Source: Diatrype stigma (Eukaryota; Ascomycota; Sordariomycetes; Xylariales; Diatrypaceae). Taken from it: a DNA stretch of 64,000 nt. Under the pieces are notes generated by a model. That model did no database searches, was not told the DNA's origin, and saw nothing but the letters and a program-made list of their open reading frames with translations. The position numbers and the translations under genes are program-made. Each line of letters begins with the position of its first letter. Position 1 is the first letter of the stretch. The stretch spans positions 186,001 to 250,000 of the forward strand of contig JAKJXP020000024.1 of NCBI GenBank assembly GCA_022225965.2, given 5' to 3'. This document shows, piece after piece, positions 48,598-60,319 of this stretch.

Positions 48598-50126
48598 CTT
48601 GGAAGAGCTATGTACGAGAACATTAGTAAAGACAGGGTGATTTAGCAATGGAGATTCAAACTTACTGTAGTAGATCTGTTGTGGTAGTACTAGGTAGGAT
48701 GGTCGGCTGCTTCTGATACAACAAGGTGGGACGGTAGGCTTGTTATGATTGAACAAGTTAGGCAGGCTGAGAGGGAAGAAATGTGTATTAGCCTGGGTGA
48801 AGAAACAGAGGCTTTGGTACCTGGGGTGGCAGCGTGATGGGGGCAGATAGGTACTTCTGTACCGGCGGGTTTTGTTTTGGGGGAATCTAAGAGTAGATTG
48901 AGATACGTACACTTGGTCGTATAATATAAGTCCAATTTGTAACATGTACCTTTTATGGGTAACCCGTTGGTACAATCAATCTGTTCAGTGAAAGTGGTAT
49001 ACCTAGCGGAATATGTGCGCAAAGGATCAATCCAAATCGATGTTGTTGCTTGGTAACTTCGAGGCGAGGATCGGGAGTGACGAAGAGGGCTACCTCAGGC
49101 CAGGTGAGAAGAGACTGCTGATACTACAGAGGTGGAAAGTAGAAGAGTATTATAAGAGCAGAACTTTTCAACGAGATTGCTATCTCTATGGGCGCCCAGT
49201 AATGTAGCGGTATTGTCCCAAACTTGTACCCTCCAGGCCGGACTTATCAGTAAATTGAATTCACGGGTACATGTTCAAACCTGTGGTAACTGGTTCCCGA
49301 ACTTTGGCCTTGACCTGTAGGTACCTGATAGGATTTTAAAAATTCAAACCGGAGAGCATGGATCTTTACAAGAGCCTTCTTTACAATGGTTCTGTTGCTT
49401 AGTTGCTCAGCAACCCGTTGTACTTGGAATTGAATCTTGATTATCTTTATCTTATTCAACAATAACCAGGGCATCTTCTGGTATTACTCGCTGAATTTTC
49501 TGTCAACTGAGAGCTCAGACATGATTACTACAGCAACCAACATGAACAGTTAGAACCCATACATCCATTATATGTCAATGAGCAGCTTACACCACCAGGG
49601 TCATGGTTTAGGTCTCTTCTCCTCTGACTGGTCATCACACGCCTTTCCCCCGAACTGAGTACTGGTAGTTAGTTATAACTCATGCACCATCTCCCACTGC
49701 CACGATAACCACTGACTGACCGATTTTTTCAGCGCGTCCCCAGATGAACCGTGTTACTTAAGCCCTTCTGGAAATAGTCCAAAGTATGTATTTTTCATAC
49801 CTACGTAGGTACCTGGTTAATGTATCATAAAAAAGCTGCCATTAAGAAGATTAGGGGATTATATGCCGTACAGTGCAATATAAAACAGGATACTGTGGGA
49901 TTACTGTGTGCAGGATGCTAAACTGGGACGCTAAACTATTTACAGATTTGGCGTTCTTGGCAAGATCCAAACACGCCAAGTTTCAACTTGCGACGCGCGC
50001 AACCGTAAAATCTCATTATTTTCAATACCACGCCATCTCCTCTATTCAGGTAATTCATACCCACAGGATTGGGCTTGATTGGTGGCAAGTGATTGTCTTA
50101 TTGTCGCATCGGCAAGGCCGTCGCAA
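48598..50126. other. Divergent intergenic region
   Basis: Promoters of the acidic-tail gene (-, with a 5' UTR intron at 48608-48665) and of the Pro/Gln-rich gene (+). No other gene or notable repeat seen. Confidence 0.6.
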
Positions 50127-52391
50127 ATGGCGGCACCGGAGCCAGGGAGCCCTTCGTTGTTGTCAGCTCAACAAGAGCAAGGGCCTGAACTACAGAATGA
50201 ACAGGATAAGCATGGACAGGATCACGGGAACGAGCAAGAGCATGAGAATAAGCTAGAGCTAGAGCTAGAGCAAGAAGAAGAGCAAGCTAGCAAATCTACC
50301 CAACTGCCTCAATTGGGGGAGATTCAGGAGCCGGAGTCGACACAGCCAGGAGGACAAGTAGCAGCAGCACCATCACCACCAATACCACCGACACCTCAAC
50401 CTCAGCTGGAAAAGGCAGAGGAGTCGGGACCAGGGGGACCAGCACAACCAGAACGAGCAACAAAAACACCACCTCAAGTGGAGAAGCCATCGCAGTCAGG
50501 ACCGGAAACACAGGGCACGCAAGAAACATCATTAGCTAGCTCGGGGCCAGGGGTACACCCGATTCAAGCGCAAGAGGCGTCAACAGTCAATTCGGAGCAA
50601 GAGGTCGAACCAACTCAGGGGCCAAAGCTAGCTTTACCGCCAAATCCAGCTCAAGCGAAGAAGCGAGGGAGACCAGCTTTGGCACCAAAGCCATCCCCTA
50701 AGCTAAGACAACAGCAACAACCACAGACTCAGCATCAAACGCAGTTTCACCATCAGTTCCGCGTTCAAAACGTGGAGAAAGGCCAGCGGCAGGTTCTACC
50801 ACAGGGTCAGCCACAGGTTCTACCACAAGGTCAGCCGCAGATTCTGCCGCAGGGCCAACAGCAATACCTACCGCAAGGCCAATTTCCTCCCCCGCACGTA
50901 CAGCAACCTCTATGGTATGGACAGCAACCTCCACTGCAGGCCCAGCATCCACCTCCAGGCCAACGGCCTACCTGGTTACCTGCCGGGAGACAACCCCAGG
51001 GAGGACAGCCGACGCCGGAGAGGAATGAGGCGTCAAGAAACCAACGCTCGCCGGCAGCGCCAACTGAGCCCAACCAGAATGGATCTCAACCCGCCACACC
51101 GTCATCCGAACCCCAGAAAGTCGCGCTGAGGGAGAATGAAAAGTCCTGTAGAGCAGACTTGTACAACTCTCTTAGTGCACTGGATCCGTACAAGACCACT
51201 CCCAAGGAATTCATACACCTTCTGGTTGAAGCCGGCATGGCGAATGTGGAAATCTCCAAAGCTATACACCGCATGAACAACGAAAGGATCCGGAATCCTA
51301 CTACGTGGCAGCCGCCGTTGCCAGCACAAGTCCCACCGCAAGTATTTGGTCCTCCCGCGCCGCCTTACTACTACCCGCCGCCGTGGTATCCGCCAGGGCC
51401 AAATGGCCCCCCTCCATATGCGCATCCGGCTGGTGCTCAAGCCACCGCTCCACCACAGTATATTCCCCCGGGTGCTCATCCTCCCCCGGGTGCTCATCCT
51501 CCCCCGGGTGGCCATCCTGCTCAAATGCTTCAACCGCAAGGTCAACTCAACGGCCCCGCTGCCCAAAATATGCAGCACCACCCCCCGGCGAGACCAGGTC
51601 TTCAAGAAGCTATGGACTGGCAACATGCGAAACGTGCTGCGCCTGTGACTGCAGTGAGCCCAACGCATCCTCCTCAACGCTTTTCAAGACCTGATGGTAA
51701 CACTGGCCCTCATGCTACACCTATCCCCAACGTGCACCCAGGGCAACATGCTATGCCTGTTCCCCAAGGCAACCCTGGATTCAATATTCCGCCTGGCGCA
51801 CCCAACCCAGTAAATGGCAACCAAGCGGCGGCCGCCGCCCCACCAGCACCAGCACCAGCACCAGCACCGGCCCCGGCCCCGGCCCCGGCCCCGGCGGCGC
51901 CGGGCGACGGCGAGCCCCCGGAGAAGAAGGAGCAGTCGTGCAACTTCACGTGGGTGGTGGACCGGACGGAGACGCACCTGGGGTGGACGGGCAACTGGGA
52001 CAAGTACTCGGAGATCCGGCAGCGCAGCATCGGGGCGGGGGTGGCGGGCAAGATCCTGAAGCTGCTGCAGCAGATGGACCGGCACATGGAGAAGCACCAG
52101 TCGTTCGCGAACCGCGTGCACGTGCTGTGCGTCATGCGCGAGATGCTCATGGCCACGCTCGAGACCGAGTCGGTCGTCGGCGCCGAGGTCCGCGCCAACG
52201 CCCGCGGCTACGACGACGCCTACGTCGCCGCCGCCCGGCGGCTGACCCCGCCCCAGCGCCGCAGGCTGCGCGCCCTCGAGGGCGGCAAGGTCGTCGACGA
52301 GCTCCGCGACCTCGTCCGCGAGGCGAAGCACCAGGACCTGTTCCCGCGCCTCGAGGAGGCCTTGGAGTTCATCAGCAAGGCGGACGAATGA
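50127..52391 (+). CDS. Pro/Gln-rich protein with distinct C-terminal domain
   Basis: Not recognised. A single exon of 754 residues with an in-frame ATG (CAAATGG) at 50127. Residues 1-600 are disordered, rich in Gln, Pro, Glu and Ala. An AT-hook-like KKRGRPA lies near residue 179. Four octapeptide repeats of the form [VI]LPQGQPQ lie at about 222-251, and three PPGAHPP repeats at about 447-463. A short helical block (ADLYNSLSALDPYKTTPKEF onward, about 350-390) may fold. An (AP)n run at about 572-590 leads to a C-terminal domain (about 602-754) with a WVVDRTETHLGWTGNWDKY segment and amphipathic helices ending LEEALEFISKADE. G/C at third positions jumps sharply at the (AP)n run. It may be a nuclear or RNA-associated scaffold; that is a guess from composition. 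Confidence 0.78.
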   Translation: MAAPEPGSPSLLSAQQEQGPELQNEQDKHGQDHGNEQEHENKLELELEQEEEQASKSTQLPQLGEIQEPESTQPGGQVAAAPSPPIPPTPQPQLEKAEESGPGGPAQPERATKTPPQVEKPSQSGPETQGTQETSLASSGPGVHPIQAQEASTVNSEQEVEPTQGPKLALPPNPAQAKKRGRPALAPKPSPKLRQQQQPQTQHQTQFHHQFRVQNVEKGQRQVLPQGQPQVLPQGQPQILPQGQQQYLPQGQFPPPHVQQPLWYGQQPPLQAQHPPPGQRPTWLPAGRQPQGGQPTPERNEASRNQRSPAAPTEPNQNGSQPATPSSEPQKVALRENEKSCRADLYNSLSALDPYKTTPKEFIHLLVEAGMANVEISKAIHRMNNERIRNPTTWQPPLPAQVPPQVFGPPAPPYYYPPPWYPPGPNGPPPYAHPAGAQATAPPQYIPPGAHPPPGAHPPPGGHPAQMLQPQGQLNGPAAQNMQHHPPARPGLQEAMDWQHAKRAAPVTAVSPTHPPQRFSRPDGNTGPHATPIPNVHPGQHAMPVPQGNPGFNIPPGAPNPVNGNQAAAAAPPAPAPAPAPAPAPAPAPAAPGDGEPPEKKEQSCNFTWVVDRTETHLGWTGNWDKYSEIRQRSIGAGVAGKILKLLQQMDRHMEKHQSFANRVHVLCVMREMLMATLETESVVGAEVRANARGYDDAYVAAARRLTPPQRRRLRALEGGKVVDELRDLVREAKHQDLFPRLEEALEFISKADE
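50791..50880 (+). repeat. Coding minisatellite, octapeptide LPQGQPQ repeats
   Basis: Roughly four 24-bp units (cacagggtcagccacaggtt type) encode [VI]LPQGQPQ variants; the last copies read LPQGQQQY and LPQGQFPP. Confidence 0.85.
51470..51512 (+). repeat. Coding repeat, PPGAHPP units
   Basis: About three near-identical copies of an 18-bp unit (cccccgggtgctcatcct). Confidence 0.8.
51841..51897 (+). repeat. (Ala-Pro)n coding repeat at a GC shift
   Basis: Alternating CCAGCA and then CCGGCC/CCCGGC hexamers encode PAPAPA. The codon choice itself changes from CCA/GCA to CCG/GCC along the run. Confidence 0.85.
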
Positions 52392-53880
52392 ATAGGTGCG
52401 GATGAACGTCCCGTGATTAGGAGGAAGGGAAAGGCGTGGTGGACGCGCATGCTTAGATATTATATCCCCAGGATTGGAGTTGAGGGCCACGGTGATTCCC
52501 ACCCGGCCCCGGTAGTGTCGCTTATCTGTAATTACAAAGTCCCGAGACTTGAATCGATAATTATTTATCCTAAGGAGATGAATCAAGCTTATATTCCTCG
52601 ACTACGTGAGATGGCAACAAGAACCAGGCGCTTTCGTGGTCCGCTACGATGCACTGACGCGTTGCAACAGACTACCTGAGTACGCATACTCAAAATGCAC
52701 ACCTTAATAGGTAGACTATGATTCGATTTACGTTCGTAAGGTCGCCGGCAGTAACGTACCTACATATAAGTGGCCGCCTTTTAACTACTAACTTATATCG
52801 CTAGTAGGTAGTTATTTGGTCTGTAGTCGCAAACTGTAACTGGCCTTCCCGGTGATTCGGAACGAGCGTTCTTAGCGTTACCTTATTAGTTAGCGCTACC
52901 TACTATCCCCGGTGACATCCACCACGGAACCGTCGCCGTCCTGTCTCCACAACATGCCGTACCTATTACCGTACCGCCACATTATACATTTGTGGAGCCA
53001 TCTCCATCCCGGCACCGAGCCGTGTGGACCTCAAAATCCAGACTCCGCGAATATCAATAGTCAGCCGATTACTGTAGTACCTATATATACTGATGGTCGG
53101 GCACCAGGCGCCAGAATACACTTCGGACGGCATTACCTATTACTTAACATATCTTCTCTGCCAACCGCTCCCCCCTCCATGTCACATGGTTTTTTGAACT
53201 GAGGTTCGAGGCGTGGTCTGGTTCGCGACCTGTTTCCTTACCAATGAGACCAGAAAATGCCTACACTGAGGGTATGTCTAACAACAAAAGAAGATCTATG
53301 AAGGTCCCCGTGGCTGCGTCAACTGCTGCGAGGTATAATTTACCCTGTACTGTTATACGATGGCAGCAGTTTCTCATGTACTTTTCTTTTTGCATCCTAA
53401 GAACCAGGTCAAGATAACTGCATTCTCTCAAAGTCATGTCACTCGCATCATGGTATACATATGTATTGTGACGACAGCTGTCCTTGCAGTCAAGGAGTAT
53501 CTCAGGGCGGAAGAGAATAAAGTCCCCAAAGATCGAAAGATCGAGAAACGGGCAGTCGTTGCCATGAAATCACCGGATCAGCTGGACGTCAATCGCTGAT
53601 ACAAACTAAAACAGAAAGATAGCCAACGCCCCATTAAAAACACTGTAAAAAACTGGTGTGGAACCATCATCAAAGAACCGCCGCCGACTCGGCATAATCG
53701 AGCCCGGATCACGCCGTCGCAAAAGCCGCCAACCCCCGAACCGTTTATCTATCCAATACAGTCGTCGTCACTCTTCGAGTCTTTTTTTGTTATTCGAATG
53801 CACGACCCTGTTAGACAAGACCGTCACTTTTGAATCCCGTTTTCCAGTTTGTTTTGTTTGTTTGTTCGTTCGTCCTTGTT
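52392..53880. other. Convergent intergenic region
   Basis: 3' flanks of the Pro/Gln-rich gene (+) and the mitochondrial-type gene (-). A 79-codon frame at 53360-53599 has one hydrophobic segment but no other support. No gene called. Confidence 0.55.
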
Positions 53881-54661
53881 TCAGACAGCGAGCCTGCCGC
53901 CGCTCTTACTGTTGCCGAAGACGTCGTCGACCAGGCCTTTCCACATGCCGGTGATCATTCCGGGCTCCTGTGTCTCGCTGGCCTGCGCCTCATGCACGAA
54001 CTTGAGCTCGACGCCGTCGACCCCCATGCCCTCGACTTCGGTGAAGGCCGCGGGGACGACCGTCTCCGGGTTAGCGGCGACGATGTGGATCTGAGGGCCA
54101 GCCAGGGGCCCGGCCACCTCCTCGGGGGCGTACTGCGTGGCGAAGTTGTCGGGCAGGAGGGGTACGCGGACGGTGAAGGCATCCTCGGCGGAGCTCTGGG
54201 TTGAGAAGGGGATGATCATGCGGTCCATAGTGGTAGCAGCAGTTGCGCCGTCCTGCGCCTCCCGCGGCGTGGACGTGGTGAAGGTCTGCATGAGACGCAT
54301 CGTCTTGGGGGCGGGATGGGGGCGGTTCGAGGAGCGGGTGTAGATGTGGCGGGAGTGCTACAGCAGGAAGGGTAGGTGTTAGCAATCTGGGCTTCAGTCA
54401 CACCTATTCTCTCCCTCTCTCTCGCTCTGTTGGTCTAGCATGGATTCTACGGGATCTGCCCCTCGAGAAAGCAAGTAAACTTACATCCCACTCTATATTC
54501 CGTTCCTTGAGAAGGTCGGCATATTTCCGAGACAGAGGCGCTGCCGCCTTGGAGCTTGTGAGGATGGTGCCGGAAGTCGACTTCGGCACCGCGGCCGAGG
54601 CAGAAGTGCTCAGAGAGCGAGCGATCTTAGATACGGGGGCAGTGAGACGGGGTCCGACCAT
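53881..54661 (-). CDS. Hypothetical protein with mitochondrial-type presequence
   Basis: Function unknown. Exons on the minus strand: 54661..54485 and 54357..53881 (intron 127 nt, phase 0, GTAAGT donor, TTGCTAAC branch), giving 217 residues. The first 30 residues (MVGPRLTAPVSKIARSLSTS...) are rich in Ser, Ala, Arg and Lys without acids, the usual look of a matrix-targeting presequence. The middle has RKYADLLKERNIEWD and HSRHIYTRSSNRPHPAPK. The C-terminal half carries ATTMDRMIIP, VRVPLLPDNFATQYAP and EVEGMGVDGVELKFVHE, which read as a conserved beta-rich segment. No membrane helix. Probably a Pezizomycotina-restricted mitochondrial protein; the location is inferred only from composition. The ATG at 54661 is the first in frame. 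Confidence 0.82.
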
Positions 54662-57600
54662 GATGCTAGGGAGTTTCTGAAGCACAGGAAGCTACGTAGA
54701 TAGGTAGGTAATTCTAGTTTGGGAGCTGTTGTAGAGCTAGGTGTATAAGTGAATATGGATATGTATAAAGGTTCAATGGTCGGACTGATGGCTTTCACTA
54801 GATGGGATGGCAATGGATAAGAATAGGATGGGATCAGGAACAAGGGATAAATCAGGTCGAAGGTGGGTGGGATGCGAGAGGATAGGAGGGCAGTATTTGT
54901 GTAAGCCCGGAAGTCCGGTGTACAAGACGCAATATGTAATTACCCACGGCGCGCTGTGGCAGTGGTGCAGGCAGGCCTTGAGAAAGCGCCAGAAGAGGGA
55001 GGCCACCAGTCGGGTGATTACCAATACCAACGGTGCTATCAACTGACTGGCTGCGTATGGCTTGGATGCCACCGTCTGAACTCTTCCAGGTTCAAGGGGG
55101 TGAGGCAGATCTGTTGAACAATCATGGGTGGACAATCATGGTTGGACAATCATGGATGGCAGCACTAGCTCGAGCTGCCATGCCAAAGCCAAGGCGGTAG
55201 TTGCTTCTAGGTGTTATCCACTTCATATAGCGATTATACCTAGGCATATACGAAGTATAATCATAGACATATACCTTGTTGGTGCATACTCGTGGCCACG
55301 GCTTGCATGCCTGCTCTGTATGAGATACCATGAGATTAGTGCCATGAGATTAGTCCAAGGCGAGTCCCGCTGGGGCGGTCATATGAGCTCGTTGTAGGGA
55401 GTACATCATTTCATCGAGCCTTGCTACTGGCAGTTACTGGGTACGTAGTTAGCTTTGGATCCCTTGGACATGTCCGTTGGAGTCGGTCGATGATGTCCAC
55501 CTCCACCTGGGCGCCGTCGAGCTCCCATCTTTAGTGTTTCTGTTCTACAAGGTGGAAAACGGTTGATGAAACAACGACGGCGACAGAGCATATCCTTTGA
55601 CTGAAATCACGTTTGACAGTGATGTGCTCTGATGCGATTGACTTTGTTTCGCCAACGTTGACGTTGAATGAAAATAAATTGAAGAAAGCTGGACAGGGGA
55701 TGGCAGTTATCAGGGCTGCAGGGCTGCGCTGTCGGCGCACTGAGGGCAGAGAGTCACAGCGCCAGAGCGACAGGGCGACCAGCCAGTCGCACTAATTGGA
55801 TCCACTCTTCTCATCCGTTGAGGAGCTTGGGCCACTTATGCAGCGATGTCCCCACCAAGGTGTCGGCAGGCTCTGGGGTCCCAAATTACCCCAGAACAAA
55901 TCAGTAGATGGCGGTTGCCATTGTAAATGACCGACAACGCTCGTGGCGGTCAAGCAATCAAGCTTACCCGGGAGCCATCCGTCGCATTGGTTCGTCCCCA
56001 AGAAGTTTAGCTTATTCATGTTGAGCGAACAGTTGGAAACTGGAGATTGACAGACTAAATCGGTCCCGCTAAGCTAGCGGCTGGCCCGTCGCCCAGTAAG
56101 CTGGCACCTATTTATGTACTAAGTACCCCTGTGCATACAAGACCTACCAAGACTCCGTAGAAACGCATATGCGACAATGTCCCCAGACTCTCAATTGCGG
56201 CGTTTTGAATCGTGCGAGAAACATTGATCGTGGCTACTGGGGCGGTTTGAGGCCTCCATCAACTGGCCTGAGATATCAGAGGACGGCATCTTCCTGCCAG
56301 AGACCCAGAGTCAATTGCACACGATGCTGGAGGTACCTATTTACCTACATATGTAGCTCGGAATAGGGTTCAGGTCCACTCCAAACAGAGTTTCCACGGA
56401 CCGGCGTATCCTGACAAGGTCCTGCCCGCGGGCGTCGCTGATTGATGAGAGACTGCGGGGTTCGCCCAATGCGGCACCGCCTCCTGCACGTAACTTAAGT
56501 CTTACCGATCCATCAACGTGGTCGGGTATGGCGATTAATTGGACGGACGACCTCGGTGCTTGGATCATATCGTTCCATGATCGTCCAAGGTTCGAACGTT
56601 GGCCATGACCCTAGACTACGGAATGCGGGGTTTGCGTGAGTCGCGATGGTATAACCTGTATAACACACCCGTAAAAGGGGGGTTTCTGTGCTGGCGACGC
56701 TTTATAAAACGCTTGAGTTTAGAATATGGGATGATACTGATTAGATGTTTGTCCGATTCGATCTTCGGGATCAGCTGAACACAAATCTCTATATCCTATA
56801 GCCTATAGGTAACCGCGTGTAGCGTGTAGTTCGTTAGCGATGCATATCTGCACATCGTATACTTGTGTAGAACGTCAGCAGCATCTTTGTCAAACACGTA
56901 ATTATTGATGTATTCCATCCACTCTTCCGTGATAGCCGTATGACCGGACTTCATATATTTTCCACCACTCCGATGGCCGATAAGCTAACGTACCCAGCGT
57001 GTCTGCCTGCATTGACCTTATCGGGGCCGAAGAAAGTCATCAAGCGTCGCCAAACACAACCTCCGGCTTACTGTGTAAGTAGACGAGTTCCGGGATCATG
57101 GCAGCTTACAGATAAGCCGATCCCCGCAAAGACCCTTCTTTTAAACCAATGAAGACCGATGTAGCTACGGGCCACTTGTTGTCCGGCATGTCTGTAATCA
57201 GTTCCCTTCTGTCGCCCAAACTGAACTCTTTGCAGACGACTTGTTTCATACTTGCCGGCTTTAGAAGTCAACCTTCCTGCTCTCAGTTCGACAGAGGAAT
57301 GAGAAGTGTACCTGAAATTTAAAGCATCACACATGTTATAAATGCACATGCTTACATGGTGAGCTAAGCTGGGACGTTGTTTTGAAAGTGTCATTTACTT
57401 GTTCACAGCATTGGTTTGACTATATCATATCGTGCGAAAGGGGTTAGGGGTACCACCACCATTATCGCAACATCATTATTGCCATCACCGCTACTGTTGC
57501 CATTCCTTGAACTAGATTTTGAGGCCTGGCCAGTAACTGTTCGGATTTGTCTAATAGCGTGATATTGTAACGGCTTACGGGGTACCGTGGAGGTAGAATA

Positions 57601-58659
57601 CCGAACCAGCTAGGAAATTCCTGATCGTAGCGTCCTGTATCCGTGAAAAATCACGATATTGTGAAGAGCTTCATCGGCAGAAAAGAGGTGTATATTGTGC
57701 GGTAGGGAGCGTTGTCCCCCTTTCTTCCTGGTACGGAAAGCCTAGAAAACAAATACTTGGCCCCATAGGTAGTGAAGATCACGTGAAACCCCTGAGCTAC
57801 TCTCAACCTCGTATCAGTACAGTACCCTAAATATGTAGGCCAGTCCAACATCAGGACAAGCTTGAGGTCCCATCAATACTGTAAGATGTTCAGTACTACA
57901 TAGTACCGAGAGACCAGTATCAATTCCACTTCTACTAGTGACAAGTTGTCAACATCTCCTACCAATTTCGGGCGCCTCGTAGAGACGACGCCGACATATT
58001 CGGCGAACAGGCAAGACACTTGCACTCGATGGTATACCCTTCGGCAAAATGCAGATGATATCGTTTCTTGACATAGCAGTTACAACCTGAACAGTTCGTT
58101 TGCCGCCGGGGAAAAGATACTTTCTAATTTCCTGGGTAGCACTTGGCGGTGATTCTACCTAGCGTCCAAGTGCGTGCTGGCCTGAGATGCTTAAGCATTC
58201 TCTAAGATACTATGACTGAGCTGTGCAATCACCTCGTTACATGAAGTAGTAATAGGCCTTTGCTATTAACGTTATCCTTGCGGATGGTGAACATTGGACC
58301 TGTAAGGAGTCAGGGACCCCATACCCACCATGGAAGCAGCAACAACTTCCCGGAACGTAGCCAAAGTATTACTATGTTTCCTGTCTTGTCTTATATAGTC
58401 TTAGGCCCAGAAGTATATGTATACCTACTACAAAGGCTGTCCACCATGTTAAGAAGGGCACATAGCCGTACAACCATGTTAACATGGAGTTGCGTATTTA
58501 TTGAAAAGAATAGTCGGCTAAAAAGGCAAATTCTATAAGTAACTGTTTGTAACAAGGGCTTATAGGGCTTGGAACGTATAGAACAAATCAGCTTATAATT
58601 TTGTATGGTCTTAAGGAGCGTACTGAAGAGCTAAGATTTAGGAGACGTCGAAGGGAATT
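54662..58659. other. Intergenic, 4 kb up to the AT-rich block
   Basis: Upstream region of the mitochondrial-type gene followed by sequence of ordinary composition with only short, overlapping frames and no domain I recognise. Contains a 14-bp triplicate at 55115-55157. Composition turns AT-rich from about 58,660. Confidence 0.55.
55115..55157. repeat. 14-bp triplicate (ggacaatcatggtt)
   Basis: Three near-identical tandem copies of ggacaatcatggNt with one or two substitutions each. Confidence 0.8.
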
Positions 58660-58824
58660 CGACGGAATATTTATATACAGTAATTTGTAAGTACGTATTA
58701 ATACGTATTCTTTATTTCCAGCTTTTGCGGCTTTTGTTATTATAACCTTAATAATTATATTAAGCAAGAATATATTTCAATATTTCCTATAGCAAAAAAT
58801 AAAATGCATTTTAATATATTTTGT

Positions 58825-58854
58825 AATTAATAATAATTGCAGTTATTATTAATT
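58825..58854. repeat. 12-bp perfect palindrome, 6-nt spacer
   Basis: Arms aattaataataa (58825-58836) and ttattattaatt (58843-58854) in AT-rich sequence just past the pol end of element B. Low complexity makes chance plausible. Confidence 0.6.
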
Positions 58855-58899
58855 CGAAATGCTTCCGTATAATATTATTTTTCCTTTTTTTAAAGCTCG

Positions 58900-60025
58900 T
58901 TTTTAAGCGACGAGGCCTAAATCGAAAATAATATAAAGGACAAAATTATCGATATTCGTAAATTAATTAATTTATTTAAGTACTATTAATAAAATAGCAA
59001 AATAATTTGCTTAATACTTTTATTATCGAAATAGTTATATGATTCTTAAGTTTAATGTTTTTTAATAAAATAATTTTTTTATTTAATTAAATATTTTACG
59101 CATTTTTAAGTTTTTAAGGAATTTATTATTTTATTTATTTGGTATTCGTTTGTTTTAATTAATATAGCATTTCGTAGGACCTAGTTAAAATTAGGCGGTA
59201 TTTAATTATTAACGCGATATAATTTAATAAGCGATACATAAAACGTATTGTAAATTTTTTAATTCTTAAATAACGTAAATTTAATAGCGGTAAAAGAAAT
59301 TATTTTTTGGATTTTATATGGTTTCCATATTTTTTTGTTTAGCTTTTTAATAAGGCGTTTCGTTTTAATGTTTTTATTATTAAGCATAATTAATTATTCC
59401 TTTTTTAAAAAGGATATTTCCTTTCGTTTTTTATTGGCCCAATGCTTTATTTCTTTTTTATTTTTTTCCAGATATTTTAAGCGTTTTTATGTATTTGAAT
59501 TATTTAATATGTATATATTTAATTATTTAAATTACGAAAAAAACCAAACGGTAAATTATATGCTATAAAATAATAATTATAATTGGCGTAAAAAGGAATT
59601 ATATACGTAAAGGCTAATTTGGCATTATTATATGCAAATTCGGCCGTAAGTAATAAATCTTTTTAATTGGATATTTCGTAATTAACGAAAGCTTTAAAAT
59701 AAATTTTAAGGATTTAATTTAATTTTTTTATTTAATTATTCGTTTATAAATAAAAGGCTATATTTATACGTAATTTAATTTTTATTAATTTAAAGAAGTT
59801 GCGCCAAAAATATATAATAAATTTAAAGTTCTTATTCGAGATAATATCGAGAAATATTCCATGCAATTTTTAATAGGATTTCGTAAAGATTTTAATAAGA
59901 TTCGCGGCAATTTTTTTTTCCATTTTGAAAAGTATGAAATAAGCCATTTTAATAAAGGAATTTATTATAACCTATATCGAATTGCATTTATTAAAAAAAA
60001 AAAGTTAATAATAAAATCCATTACG
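58900..60025 (-). pseudogene. Decayed integrase-chromodomain of element B
   Basis: Minus-strand frames show VMDFI (about 60,023), KMAYFI, then IISNKNFKFI (59,845-59,816) where the family has DIISDR, then AEFAYNNAKLAF (59,640-59,608), NIKTKRLIKKL and FYVSLIKLYRVNN (near 59,240). A chromodomain-like stretch NEYQINKIINS...KYLIK follows at 59,140-58,990. The second catalytic Asp codon is now Asn and the Glu position now Lys, both single G-to-A changes on the coding strand. Former Trp and Gln codons are stops. Frameshifts occur near 59,990. It cannot encode an active protein. Confidence 0.82.
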
Positions 60026-60072
60026 ATCGTATATTATGGGTAATAATATAATTTTATAAATTATAAAGGATT

Positions 60073-60298
60073 TGTTACGGGCTAATGAGCTTTATAAGGA
60101 TTAATAAAACAAATTCCCAATTAATATTATAAAATCTAAAGCTAAAGAAAAAAAAAAGAAAAAGTAAATACAGAAAAAAAAGATTCGAAGGTATATAAGC
60201 AAAAGGGCTAGCCGCTAAAGGGCGCTAGCCCTTTTTTGGAAATGTACATACAACCTTTAAGCATCTTTGTATACATACAGCTTATATATATCATAATA
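60073..60298 (-). repeat. 3' LTR of element A
   Basis: On the minus strand it begins TATTATG (TGTTATG before one G-to-A change) and ends CGTAACA, giving near-complementary 7-bp termini of TG...CA type. It lies directly downstream of a polypurine tract. A TATATAAGC TATA-like box lies about 12 nt inside, followed by a GC-rich hairpin and a T-rich stretch. Confidence 0.8.
60201..60235. repeat. 12-bp perfect stem-loop within the LTR
   Basis: Arms aaaagggctagc (60201-60212) and gctagccctttt (60224-60235) with an 11-nt loop. It is GC-rich in an otherwise AT-rich LTR and ends in a T-run, like an intrinsic hairpin. Confidence 0.88.
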
Positions 60299-60314
60299 TT
60301 ATCCCCCCTTTAGG
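60299..60314 (-). other. Polypurine tract of element A
   Basis: Minus-strand AAAGGGGGGATAA immediately before the LTR, the plus-strand priming site typical of Gypsy elements. Confidence 0.8.
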
Positions 60315-60319
60315 AAAAA

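Larger units (their letters stand above)
58660..60072 (-). mobile_element. Element B: Gypsy chromovirus remnant
   Basis: The 3' part of a Ty3/Gypsy element read on the minus strand: integrase core, integrase C-terminal region and chromodomain, in that order. Its 5' part is cut off by the LTR of element A at 60073 and should resume beyond the window. The lower end is set by the composition change; no LTR of B was identified. Confidence 0.8.

Noticed and set aside
51684..52586. 300-codon antisense frame over the 3' half of the Pro/Gln-rich gene
   Set aside because: A GC-driven shadow rich in Arg/Leu/Val/Ala; it spans the (AP)n repeat as a Gly/Arg/Cys/Trp run and has no domain.
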